Made by a program: the position numbers and the translations under genes. Of a stretch of 64,000 nt of DNA, positions 27,609 to 35,281 are shown piece by piece. The stretch lies in assembly GCA_039888615.1 (NCBI GenBank), contig JBDQQS010000007.1, one strand, 5' to 3'. Within the stretch, counting starts at the first letter, position 1. Each line of letters starts with the position of its first letter. The notes below the pieces were generated by a model. That model saw only the letters and a program-made list of their open reading frames with translations, made no database searches and was not told the DNA's origin. The DNA is from Flavimaribacter sp039888615 (GTDB taxonomy: Bacteria > Pseudomonadota > Alphaproteobacteria > Rhizobiales > Rhizobiaceae).

Positions 27609-28285
27609 TTTACAGTTCCCCTGTTGGTGGATTGGGTTTCAGTCCTTTTCCTGGGCCTTTTCGGGCCTTCTGGGTTATTGGCGTTGTGCAGCGGGACGGT
27701 GGGTTCCTCGCAAAAGACATCCATTGTTCCCGCCCACAGGACCGTCGCCGGCGCATCGCCGTGATTCCATGTGGAATGCACCCTGGTCGACGGGAAATGA
27801 AGAGAGTCGCCGGCTTTCAGAACCGTGCGTTCGCCGTCAAGCTCGACGGTGATCGTGCCTTCCAGCACATACATCATCTCCTCTCCCTCATGGGAGATCG
27901 GCTCGCCGCGATGGCCGGGCGGTTCGTGGATGATGACGCTGCGGAGAATGTTGCCCGGAAAGGACGCGGAGATGCGCTCATAGGTCAGCGAGTTTTCGCT
28001 GATCGCATAGACCGGCCGCTCTGCCTGTCTAGTCACCACATCGCCTCTCGGCTGGGTCAGAAAGTCGCCGACATTGACCTTGAGGATACGCGAGACCGCC
28101 ACCAGCGAGCTCAGCGATGGCGTCGCGATTCCGCGTTCGATCTGGGAAATGAAACCGACCGACAATCCGGATGCGTCCGCGACCGCCTTCAGCGTCAGCC
28201 CCAGCTCCCGGCGGCGTTCGCGCAACCGATGGGCGAGCGTATCATGCGCGTTTTCACGGGCAGCGGCTGCAGCGGATCGGACCAA
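27605..28285 (-). CDS. XRE-family regulator with C-terminal cupin sensor
   Basis: A 226-residue regulator. The helix-turn-helix is at about 18-72 (RLRERRRELGLTLKAVADASG, then GFISQIERGIATPSLSSL). A cupin domain follows at about 125-195 (PPGHRGEPISHEGEEMMYVLEG and LKAGDSLHFPSTRVHSTWNHG). This is the PuuR-like architecture in which a small molecule or metal in the cupin controls DNA binding. The start is TTG with GGAGG six bases upstream. It is the first gene of the operon, and two matching inverted repeats flank its promoter, so autoregulation of the whole operon is very likely. Confidence 0.92.
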   Translation of the reverse strand: MVRSAAAAARENAHDTLAHRLRERRRELGLTLKAVADASGLSVGFISQIERGIATPSLSSLVAVSRILKVNVGDFLTQPRGDVVTRQAERPVYAISENSLTYERISASFPGNILRSVIIHEPPGHRGEPISHEGEEMMYVLEGTITVELDGERTVLKAGDSLHFPSTRVHSTWNHGDAPATVLWAGTMDVFCEEPTVPLHNANNPEGPKRPRKRTETQSTNRGTVK

Positions 28286-28298
28286 ATTTCGCCTCCGG

Positions 28299-28315
28299 TT
28301 TTAGTATCACTAAAA
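28299..28315. promoter_or_regulatory. Operator O1 (perfect dyad) at the operon transcription start
   Basis: TTTTAGT-atc-ACTAAAA, a perfect 7-bp inverted repeat with 3-bp spacer. It covers the predicted transcription start and touches the -10 element. It matches O2 (28349-28365), 50 bp away centre to centre. Likely binding site of the XRE-cupin regulator. Confidence 0.75.
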
Positions 28316-28343
28316 TCATGGAGGCGACTTGAATTTCTGTCAA
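28315..28343 (-). promoter_or_regulatory. Promoter of the peptide-uptake/hydantoinase operon
   Basis: On the minus strand there is a perfect -35 TTGACA (28343-28338), a 17-bp spacer and a -10-like CATGAT (28320-28315). Transcription would start near 28308, about 23 bases before the TTG start codon of the regulator. Operators flank it on both sides. Confidence 0.65.
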
Positions 28344-28348
28344 GCGTT

Positions 28349-28365
28349 TTTTAGTCAGGCTAAAA
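28349..28365. promoter_or_regulatory. Operator O2 just upstream of the -35 element
   Basis: TTTTAGT-cag-GCTAAAA, the same dyad as O1 with one changed base (G for A in the right arm). It ends five bp before the -35 box. Two operators bracketing a promoter suggest cooperative or looping repression. Confidence 0.7.
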
Positions 28366-28393
28366 TTTGGGCGGACAGAGTAAAATTGAAGCA

Positions 28394-28407
28394 GCTCGGT
28401 GCCGAGC
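28394..28407 (-). terminator. Possible weak terminator of glpK
   Basis: GCTCGG-TG-CCGAGC palindrome 27 bases beyond the glpK stop. On the minus strand it is followed, after about nine bases, by TTTT. The stem is short, so read-through towards the downstream operon is possible. Confidence 0.3.
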
Positions 28408-28433
28408 GCCTTCGTGTAAAAGACCTTAGGAAA

Positions 28434-29927
28434 CTATCGCTTGGTCAAAGTGCGACTGATGGCATCCTGCCAGCCGGCGAGATCGCGCTGTCTGGTCTCC
28501 TCGTCGAGCTGCGGCTCGAAGCGGCGATCGAGACGCCAGCTTTGCGAAAAACCTGCCGCGTCCGGCCACACGCCAGCCTTGTATCCGGCAAGCCATGCGG
28601 CGCCCAGCGCCGTGGTCTCCAGGATCACCGGACGGTCGACAGGCGCGGCCAGAATGTCGGCAAGACGCTGCATCGTCCAGTCGGAGGCGACCATGCCGCC
28701 GTCAACCCGCAGCACGGTGTCGGCGTCGCCGGAACTCCAGTCGTTCTTGTTGGCCTCCAGCAGATCGTAGGTCTGGAAGCAGACCGAATCGAGCACCGCT
28801 TTCGCCATTTCGGGCGCGCCGAAATTGCGCGTCAGCCCGAACACGGCGCCGCGTGCGTCGGCGTCCCAGTGCGGCGCGCCGAGCCCGACGAACGCCGGCA
28901 CGAAATAGACGTGCTGCTGCGGATCGGCCTGTGCGGCAAGCCTGCCGCTTTCAGCGGCCGAACGAATGATTCCGAGTTTGTCGCGCAACCACTGCACGCC
29001 GGCGCCGGCGACGAAGATCGAACCTTCCAGCGCATAGGTGGTTGCGCCGTCCAGCCGATAGCCGATTGTCGTCAGGAGCCGGTTCTTCGAGCGCACCAGA
29101 TCGGAGCCGGTATTGAGCAGCGCGAAACATCCTGTCCCGTAGGTTGATTTCATCATGCCGGGCTCAAAGCATGCATTGCCGATCAACGCCGCCTGCTGGT
29201 CGCCCGCCACGCCCAGGATCGGCGTTCCGGCGAGCGGAAGACCGCTCGCGACCACGCCGAAATCGGCCGCGCAGTCATGAACCTCAGGCAGCATCGAGGC
29301 CGGGACCTCGAGAATTTCGAGCAGTTCCGCGTCCCAGTCATTCTTCTCGATATTGAACAGGAGCGTGCGCGAGGCGTTGGTCGCATCGGTGACGTGGCGC
29401 GCGCCGTCGGTCAGACGCCAGATCAGAAAGGCGTCGATGGTTCCGAAACACAAATTGCCGCGCGTCGCGCGCTCCCGCGCGCCTTCGACGTTGTCCAGAA
29501 GCCAGTTGACCTTGGTGCCGGAAAAATACGGATCGAGGAGCAGTCCGGTCTTTTCCGTGAACACCGGTTCAAGACCGCGCTGCTTGAGCGCGTCGCAATA
29601 CGCCGCCGTACGCCGATCCTGCCAGACGATGGCGTTATGGATCGGCTCACCGCTCTCGCGATCCCAGACGACGACCGTTTCGCGCTGATTGGTGATGCCG
29701 ATTGCGGCGATGTCGGCGGGCTTCAGCGATGCGTCGGCCATCGCCTTCTCGACAGACCAGAGCACGGTTTTCCAGATTTCCTCCGGATCATGCTCCACCC
29801 AGCCCGAATCGGGGAAATGCTGGGCGAATTCCTTCTGGCCGACGGCGACAATGGATTGCGCGCCGTCGAATATGATGGCGCGGCTCGATGTCGTGCCCTG
29901 ATCGATCGCAAGAATGTGGTCCGCCAT
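28434..29927 (-). CDS. glpK: Glycerol kinase
   Basis: A 497-residue FGGY kinase that converts glycerol to sn-glycerol-3-phosphate using ATP. Diagnostic GlpK segments are ILAIDQGTTSSRAIIFD, GITNQRETVVVWDRESG, AIVWQDRRTA, FSGTKVNWLLDN, MMKSTYGTGCFALLNTG and the C-terminal LRVDGGMVASDWTMQRLADIL. Length is standard. AGGACATA precedes the ATG. No glycerol facilitator or GlpD is adjacent, so glycerol entry must be encoded elsewhere. It is upstream of, and on the same strand as, the autoregulated operon but separated from it by the two-operator promoter. Confidence 0.96.
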   Translation of the reverse strand: MADHILAIDQGTTSSRAIIFDGAQSIVAVGQKEFAQHFPDSGWVEHDPEEIWKTVLWSVEKAMADASLKPADIAAIGITNQRETVVVWDRESGEPIHNAIVWQDRRTAAYCDALKQRGLEPVFTEKTGLLLDPYFSGTKVNWLLDNVEGARERATRGNLCFGTIDAFLIWRLTDGARHVTDATNASRTLLFNIEKNDWDAELLEILEVPASMLPEVHDCAADFGVVASGLPLAGTPILGVAGDQQAALIGNACFEPGMMKSTYGTGCFALLNTGSDLVRSKNRLLTTIGYRLDGATTYALEGSIFVAGAGVQWLRDKLGIIRSAAESGRLAAQADPQQHVYFVPAFVGLGAPHWDADARGAVFGLTRNFGAPEMAKAVLDSVCFQTYDLLEANKNDWSSGDADTVLRVDGGMVASDWTMQRLADILAAPVDRPVILETTALGAAWLAGYKAGVWPDAAGFSQSWRLDRRFEPQLDEETRQRDLAGWQDAISRTLTKR

Positions 29928-30132
29928 TATGTCCTCCCCCCGCAGTTACCCCACGACGTTGCATGCGCCGCACGGCACGAAACATCAAGCAACCGTATAT
30001 CGTCAAGCAGAAGGACCTCCATTTCCATTCCTTCGGCGATCTTCAAGACAAAACCCTGTCACACACTGTCGAAAATGTGTTGTTGTTTGACTTGTGCAAT
30101 CCGGCAGGTCTGCCCGATAGTGTCAGGCTATC

Positions 30133-31302
30133 ATGCTGCAGAAAACGCCCGGCGCATATCTTCCCCTTCAACGACCGGTTCTGGTCGCCTCGCTGCTGCT
30201 TGCGTTGCTTCTTCTCCTGGCGGCATGGCGCGAAGGAGCGACAAGATCGACGGAAGCCGCGCTGCTGGGCCTTTTGGCCGGCGTATCGCTCTATCATGCG
30301 GCCTTCGGCTTCACTTCCGCCTGGCGCCAAGTCGCTGTCGAGGCGAGGAGCGACGGGCTGAGAGCGCAGATCCTGCTCATTCTTCTGACATGCGCGGTTT
30401 CTTTTCCCTTGCTGGAAAGCGGCGGCGTTTTCGGACGCAACCTTTACGGCGCCGTTGCGCCCTTCGGCGTGTCGGCTGCGCTCGGCGCCTTCCTGTTCGG
30501 CGTCGGCATGCAGTTCTCCGGCAGTTGCGCCTCCGGCACGCTGTTTACGGCAGGCGGCGGCAATACGAGAATGATCGTGACACTCGCGGGCTTCGTTCTG
30601 GGTTCCATCATCGCCACCGCGCACATGCCGTTCTGGTGGTCGTTGCCGGCCTTCAGGGCCTACTCGCTTGTCAACGACTTCGGCGCCGTCGGCGCTTTCG
30701 CTCTCACAGCGTTTCTGCTGGGCGCAATCGCATTTCTGGCAATGCGCCGGGAGCGGCGGCGGTACGGACATCTTGAAGAAGCCGTTTGGAATGGCGGTCT
30801 GTTGCGCGGACCGTGGCCAAAGTCCTGGGGCGCTATCGCACTGTCCGTGGTGAGCATCCTGACCCTTGTGACGTTGACGCATCCCTGGGGTATTACGTCG
30901 GCCTTTGCCCTTTGGGGCGCCAAGATCGCAAATGGAATTGGCGTTCCGGTCGAGACGTGGCCGTACTGGTCAGGACAGACGCACCGCATCGAGGCGAGCG
31001 TCTTTGCCGATACGACGTCCGTCATGAATTTCGGCATCGTCGCCGGCGCGCTCCTCGCCGCCTCGCTCGCCGGCCGGTTTGCTCCGAATTTTCGAATTTC
31101 CGGCAAGGCTCTGCTCCTGTCGATTGTCGGCGGCCTGTTGATGGGATACGGCGCGCGCCTCGCATATGGTTGCAATATCGGCGCCTATATCGGCGGCGTG
31201 ATATCCGGCAGCTTGCATGGCTGGGGCTGGCTCGTCTTCGGTTTTGCAGGCAGTCTGGCAGGCATCCGCATACGGTCTCGGATCGCCGGCGGAACCGTCT
31301 AG
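30133..31302 (+). CDS. YeeE/YedE-family sulfur transporter (thiosulfate type)
   Basis: A 389-residue membrane protein with two YeeE repeats. The conserved cysteines that relay thiosulfate in characterised TsuA proteins are plausible here: Cys132 (QFSGSCASGTLFTAGGGNTR) and Cys347 (GARLAYGCNIGAYIGG). A large hydrophilic segment links the two halves. No TusA-like partner gene is adjacent, whereas many yeeE genes have one. The nearby cysQ-cysD-cysNC genes suggest a general sulfur-supply neighbourhood, though manC lies between. Divergent from glpK across 205 bp, in which I see only AT-rich promoter-like sequence. Confidence 0.88.
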   Translation: MLQKTPGAYLPLQRPVLVASLLLALLLLLAAWREGATRSTEAALLGLLAGVSLYHAAFGFTSAWRQVAVEARSDGLRAQILLILLTCAVSFPLLESGGVFGRNLYGAVAPFGVSAALGAFLFGVGMQFSGSCASGTLFTAGGGNTRMIVTLAGFVLGSIIATAHMPFWWSLPAFRAYSLVNDFGAVGAFALTAFLLGAIAFLAMRRERRRYGHLEEAVWNGGLLRGPWPKSWGAIALSVVSILTLVTLTHPWGITSAFALWGAKIANGIGVPVETWPYWSGQTHRIEASVFADTTSVMNFGIVAGALLAASLAGRFAPNFRISGKALLLSIVGGLLMGYGARLAYGCNIGAYIGGVISGSLHGWGWLVFGFAGSLAGIRIRSRIAGGTV

Positions 31303-31413
31303 ATCAACCTGCGTTGAACCCCTGATGTTTCATCCATGTCTTGATAATGTAAACAATTGGGTTCATCACACTCAAGCAATGCAACCGACCGCTCTCAGGG
31401 AAAACCCGAAAGA

Positions 31414-32829
31414 ATGATTGTACCAGTCATCGTCAGCGGCGGCGTGGGCTCCCGTCTGTGGCCTGCATCCCGCCAGTCTCATCCGAAACCCTTCCTGCCG
31501 CTCGAAAACGGCCGGTCACTCCTGCTCAACACCTATGACCGCGCCGCATCTCTGGAAGGCGTCTCCGACGTGGTGACGATCACCGCGCGGGATTCCTCGT
31601 TCAAGACGGTCGATGAATACGAACAGTATGGCGACGGTCCGGTCAAGAACCACTATCTGCTGGAGCCGCAAGGGCGCGACACGGCTGCGGCCACGGCCGT
31701 CGCCGCAGCCTATGTGGCGGAGGCCTTCGGCGACGACGCAATCATCCTGCTCCTGCCCGCGGATCACGTGATCCTCGATCGGGAAGGCTTTCGCGCAGCG
31801 GTCGCCAAGGCGGCGCAAAGAGCCTCGGAAGGCCGCATCGTCACTTTCGGCATCAAGCCGACAGGACCTGAAACCGGCTACGGTTACATCGAGGTCGACG
31901 GCGAGAACGCCGTGCGCTTCGTCGAAAAGCCTGACGTTGAAACCGCGCAATCCTATCTTGAATCGGGCCGTTTCCTCTGGAATTCCGGCATGTTCTGCTT
32001 TGCCGCCGGTTCGATGATCGCGTCGATGCAGGAGTGGTGCCCTGATATCCTCGAAAAGAGCCGCCTCGCTATTGAGAAAGGCGACAGGGAAGAGTTCGAC
32101 GACGGCCGCATAGAGACGACGCTGGACGGCGAGACATTCGCCACGGTTCCGAAGATCTCCGTCGACTACGCGGTGATGGAGAAGGTGAAAAACCTTTCCG
32201 TCATTCGGGCGGATATCGGCTGGAGCGATGTCGGAACCTGGTCTTCCCTTTCGGAGAGTTTCGCCCGCGACGCGGACGGCAACTCGGCGATCGGCGACGT
32301 CGCTATGGTCGGCGCGCACAACTGCTTCGTCCATTCCGAAAATCGTCTGGTCGGACTGGTCGGCGTCGACGACATCGCCGTCGTCGATACCCGCGACGCG
32401 ACGCTGGTCGTGAAGAAGGACAAGGCGCAGGACGTGAAAGCGCTGTTCGAACAGCTTCGCGATGCCGGTCACGAGGCCTACGCCACCTTCCCAAAGGGCC
32501 GCCGCCCATGGGGGTCCTACACCGTTCTGGACGAAGGCCCCGGTTACAAGGTCAAACGGATCGAGGTGCGGCCGGGCGGCTGCCTGAGCCTGCAGTCTCA
32601 CAAGCATCGCTCGGAGCACTGGACGGTGGTCCAGGGCGTCGCGCATATCGTCAACGGCGACGCCAATCTCGTGCTCGAGGCGAACGAATCGACCTATATC
32701 GAACGCGGCAACGTCCACCGGATGGAAAATCGCGGAAATGAACCAATGACCCTCATCGAGGTGCAGACGGGCGCCTATCTGGGCGAGGACGACATCGTCC
32801 GCTACGAAGACATCTACGGCCGCTCGTAA
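31414..32829 (+). CDS. manC: Mannose-1-phosphate guanylyltransferase/mannose-6-phosphate isomerase
   Basis: A 471-residue bifunctional type II PMI/GMP enzyme supplying GDP-mannose for polysaccharides. The N-terminal nucleotidyltransferase has IVSGGVGSRLWPASRQSHPKP, LLPADHVI, and FVEKPDVETAQ. The C-terminal cupin isomerase domain (from about residue 360) has RPWGSYTVLDEGPGYKVKRI, QSHKHRSEHWTVVQG and ERGNVHRMENRG. The start MIVPVIVSGG is the family start, not the upstream in-frame ATG. No polysaccharide genes adjoin; cysQ follows after 39 bp and may be co-transcribed. Confidence 0.95.
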   Translation: MIVPVIVSGGVGSRLWPASRQSHPKPFLPLENGRSLLLNTYDRAASLEGVSDVVTITARDSSFKTVDEYEQYGDGPVKNHYLLEPQGRDTAAATAVAAAYVAEAFGDDAIILLLPADHVILDREGFRAAVAKAAQRASEGRIVTFGIKPTGPETGYGYIEVDGENAVRFVEKPDVETAQSYLESGRFLWNSGMFCFAAGSMIASMQEWCPDILEKSRLAIEKGDREEFDDGRIETTLDGETFATVPKISVDYAVMEKVKNLSVIRADIGWSDVGTWSSLSESFARDADGNSAIGDVAMVGAHNCFVHSENRLVGLVGVDDIAVVDTRDATLVVKKDKAQDVKALFEQLRDAGHEAYATFPKGRRPWGSYTVLDEGPGYKVKRIEVRPGGCLSLQSHKHRSEHWTVVQGVAHIVNGDANLVLEANESTYIERGNVHRMENRGNEPMTLIEVQTGAYLGEDDIVRYEDIYGRS

Positions 32830-32868
32830 ACGGCTCCCAGCAATACATTGGAATATGAGGATTGAAAA

Positions 32869-33678
32869 ATGGCGCAGTCCGTTGGCTCAGCCGAGCGTGA
32901 ATCACTGACATATCTGTTTCTCGAGGCCGCGCTTGCGGCAGGCGGCGTCGTCATGCGGCACTACCGCAACCTGTCCGGCGTGGAGACCAAATCCGACAAT
33001 TCGCCGGTGACGGCGGCGGACCGCGAAGCCGAGGCTGTCATTCTCGAGTACCTGGCGAAGGGCGCCTCCCGGTTTCCGGTCGTTGCGGAAGAATCGGTTT
33101 CGGCCGGCCGCATTCCGCAACTCGACGGCGACGCTTTCATTCTTGTCGATCCGATCGACGGCACCAAGGAGTTTATCCAGAGCCGGACGGATTTTACCGT
33201 CAACATCGCCCTGATCGACAATGGCCAGCCGCTGCTCGGCGTCGTGTTCTGTCCGGCGCTCGAAACGATATACTGGTCCGACGGCGACAAGGCCTGGAGC
33301 GGCGCGGTAAAAGCCGGCGAAGGCGTCGACGCCATTGCCGACCGCAAGGCGCTGCGCGTCCGGCCCGTTCCGGAAAAGCTGACCGCCGTCGCAAGCCGTT
33401 CGCATCGCGACGAAAAGACGGACGCCTTCCTGAACGAAAAAGGCGTCACGGAGTGCGTTTCGCGCGGTTCCTCTCTGAAATTCTGTGTTGTGGCCGAAGG
33501 CGAAGCCGATATCTATCCGCGCTTCGGCCCGACCATGGAGTGGGACATCGGCGCCGGACACGCCGTCCTCTCAGGCGCCGGCGGCAAGGTCGTGCGGGCA
33601 GACGGCTCGGACTTTGTCTACGGCAAGCAGGATGCGGGATTTCGCAATTCAGCCTTTATTGCCTACGGCGGTCAGTAG
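32869..33678 (+). CDS. cysQ: 3'(2'),5'-bisphosphate nucleotidase
   Basis: A 269-residue inositol-monophosphatase-fold enzyme that hydrolyses PAP/PAPS, recycling the by-product of sulfate activation. The metal site is seen as EES near residue 75 and DPIDGTKEF near 102, with the C-terminal WDIGAGHAVLSGAGG. PVTAADREAE is the N-terminal lithium-sensitive motif. GAGGATTGAAAA precedes the ATG. It directly precedes the cysD/cysNC pair, matching a role in sulfate assimilation, but an AT-rich dyad separates it from cysD. Confidence 0.95.
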   Translation: MAQSVGSAERESLTYLFLEAALAAGGVVMRHYRNLSGVETKSDNSPVTAADREAEAVILEYLAKGASRFPVVAEESVSAGRIPQLDGDAFILVDPIDGTKEFIQSRTDFTVNIALIDNGQPLLGVVFCPALETIYWSDGDKAWSGAVKAGEGVDAIADRKALRVRPVPEKLTAVASRSHRDEKTDAFLNEKGVTECVSRGSSLKFCVVAEGEADIYPRFGPTMEWDIGAGHAVLSGAGGKVVRADGSDFVYGKQDAGFRNSAFIAYGGQ

Positions 33679-33704
33679 CTTTCCAGTGTCGCAATTTGTA
33701 AAAT

Positions 33705-33741
33705 CTTGTAATTGACTGTCATTTCTGGAGTCATTTACAAG
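33705..33741. promoter_or_regulatory. Long AT-rich inverted repeat upstream of cysD
   Basis: CTTGTAATTGACT and AGTCATTTACAAG form a 13-bp inverted repeat with one mismatch and an 11-bp spacer. It is centred about 74 bp before the cysD start. Low GC makes it a poor terminator for cysQ and a better operator candidate for cysD-cysNC. The regulator is unknown. Confidence 0.5.
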
Positions 33742-33796
33742 GCACACGCATTAATGTTTAGAATAGTTTGCATTTTGCGACAAAGGGCGACATCTG

Positions 33797-35281
33797 ATGA
33801 AATTTCCCGAGGAGGTACTTCGGAACCGCACTTCCGGCGACGGCGCAATACGCTGCTGGACCACGGACACGCTGTTTTCCGCACTCTCGGAGAAGGGCGA
33901 CGCGGCCACCAAGCGCACTGTCGAACGCACTATACTGTCGGAAGGCCTGCTGCCGCCTGCGCTGGAAACGGCTGACCTGCGTGACGAGCGCGACCGTACT
34001 GTCAAGAGCTTTGCGGCAGAAACGCTTGCCGAACTGGCGCGCAAGGAACGGGTGCTCTCCCTGCATGTCCAGCAACATGAAACCCCGGATGGCCAAAGTC
34101 TTCTGGTCTCCAATGACGGGCGCGGTGGCCGCCGCTGGGTGTTTTTGTCGTCCAGCCAACCGACGGACGAAGAGCTTCTCCAGGCCATCGGCTTGCTGCG
34201 CGAGGATCCGGAGCGCAGGATGCTGGTCTGGCCGCACGGCCTCCTGACAGCGCGTCTGAGAAAACTGATCGACAGCGAAAACAGGCTCGGCGACGGCGTG
34301 ACTGCAGCGCTCGCAGCCTATCACCCGATCGTTGACCTGGAGGATATCGTCGCCCGCTCCGGAGGCGATGTCCCCAAGACAACGCACCTGACCCATCTCG
34401 ATCGCCTGGAGGCTGAAAGCATCCATATCATGCGCGAGGTGGCCGCCACCGCCGACAATCCGGTGATGCTCTATTCGGTCGGCAAGGACAGCGCCGTCAT
34501 GCTGCATCTGGCGCGCAAGGCCTTCTACCCGTCTCCGCCGCCCTTCCCGCTGCTGCATGTCGATACGCGCTGGAAGTTCCAGGAGATGTACCAGTTCCGC
34601 GACCGCATGGCCGCCGACGCCGGCATGGACCTGATCGTCCACGTCAATCCGGAGGGCGTTGAAAAGGACATCAACCCGATCGACCACGGCAGCGCTGTCC
34701 ACACCGACATCATGAAAACGCAGGGCCTCAAACAGGCGCTCGACAAATACGGTTTCGACGTCGCCTTCGGCGGCGCCCGTCGCGACGAGGAAAAAAGCCG
34801 CGCCAAGGAGCGCGTCTTCTCGTTCCGCACCAGGACGCAGCGCTGGGACCCGAAGAACCAGCGTCCGGAACTGTGGAACCTCTACAACACGACGAAGAGC
34901 AAGGGCGAGAGCATCCGCGTCTTCCCGATCTCCAACTGGACCGAGCTCGACGTCTGGCAGTACATCTATCGCGAAAGCATCCCCATCGTGCCGCTCTACT
35001 TCTCGCATGTCCGGCCGACTGTCGAACGCGACGGCATGCTGATGATGCTTGACGACGACCGCGTCCGGCCGATGGACGGCGAAACCGTGAGATTCCGCAA
35101 GATCCGCTTCCGCACCCTTGGCTGCTATCCGCTCACCGGCGGCATTGATTCCGAAGCCGAAGACCTCGGCGCGATCATTCTCGAACTCCTCCAGACCCAC
35201 AGCAGCGAACGCCAGGGACGCGCCATCGACACCGACAGCGCCGCCTCCATGGAGCACAAGAAGCAGGAGGGGTACTTCTGA
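33797..35281 (+). CDS. cysD: Sulfate adenylyltransferase subunit CysD with about 195-residue N-terminal extension
   Basis: ATP sulfurylase small subunit (PP-loop ATPase) making APS from sulfate and ATP. The CysD part is complete, from THLTHLDRLEAESIHIMREVAAT (about 197) through the PP-loop YSVGKDSAVMLHLARKAFYP and FGGARRDEEKSRAKER to the normal C-terminus EHKKQEGYF. That is 300 residues, the usual whole length. Before it lie about 195 residues that I do not recognise, containing a helical acidic part and the segment SLLVSNDGRGGRRWVFLSSS. No in-frame ATG, GTG or TTG exists at the expected CysD start, so the fusion appears real and not an annotation artefact. The stop overlaps the cysNC start (TGATG). 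Confidence 0.92.
   Translation: MKFPEEVLRNRTSGDGAIRCWTTDTLFSALSEKGDAATKRTVERTILSEGLLPPALETADLRDERDRTVKSFAAETLAELARKERVLSLHVQQHETPDGQSLLVSNDGRGGRRWVFLSSSQPTDEELLQAIGLLREDPERRMLVWPHGLLTARLRKLIDSENRLGDGVTAALAAYHPIVDLEDIVARSGGDVPKTTHLTHLDRLEAESIHIMREVAATADNPVMLYSVGKDSAVMLHLARKAFYPSPPPFPLLHVDTRWKFQEMYQFRDRMAADAGMDLIVHVNPEGVEKDINPIDHGSAVHTDIMKTQGLKQALDKYGFDVAFGGARRDEEKSRAKERVFSFRTRTQRWDPKNQRPELWNLYNTTKSKGESIRVFPISNWTELDVWQYIYRESIPIVPLYFSHVRPTVERDGMLMMLDDDRVRPMDGETVRFRKIRFRTLGCYPLTGGIDSEAEDLGAIILELLQTHSSERQGRAIDTDSAASMEHKKQEGYF

Noticed and set aside
14554..28285. Ectoine utilisation cluster
   Set aside because: The M24 and racemase-family proteins recall EutD and EutA, but EutB, EutC and EutE are missing and HyuA/HyuB are not part of that pathway.
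28290..28326. RNA hairpin hiding the ribosome site of the XRE-cupin regulator
   Set aside because: CGCCTCC and GGAGGCG arms could pair in RNA, but the predicted transcription start (about 28308) would leave out the distal arm. Would only hold if transcripts start further upstream.
31314..31364. TGAACCC...GGGTTCA inverted repeat before manC
   Set aside because: Seven-bp arms almost 40 bases apart are too weak to claim a regulatory structure.
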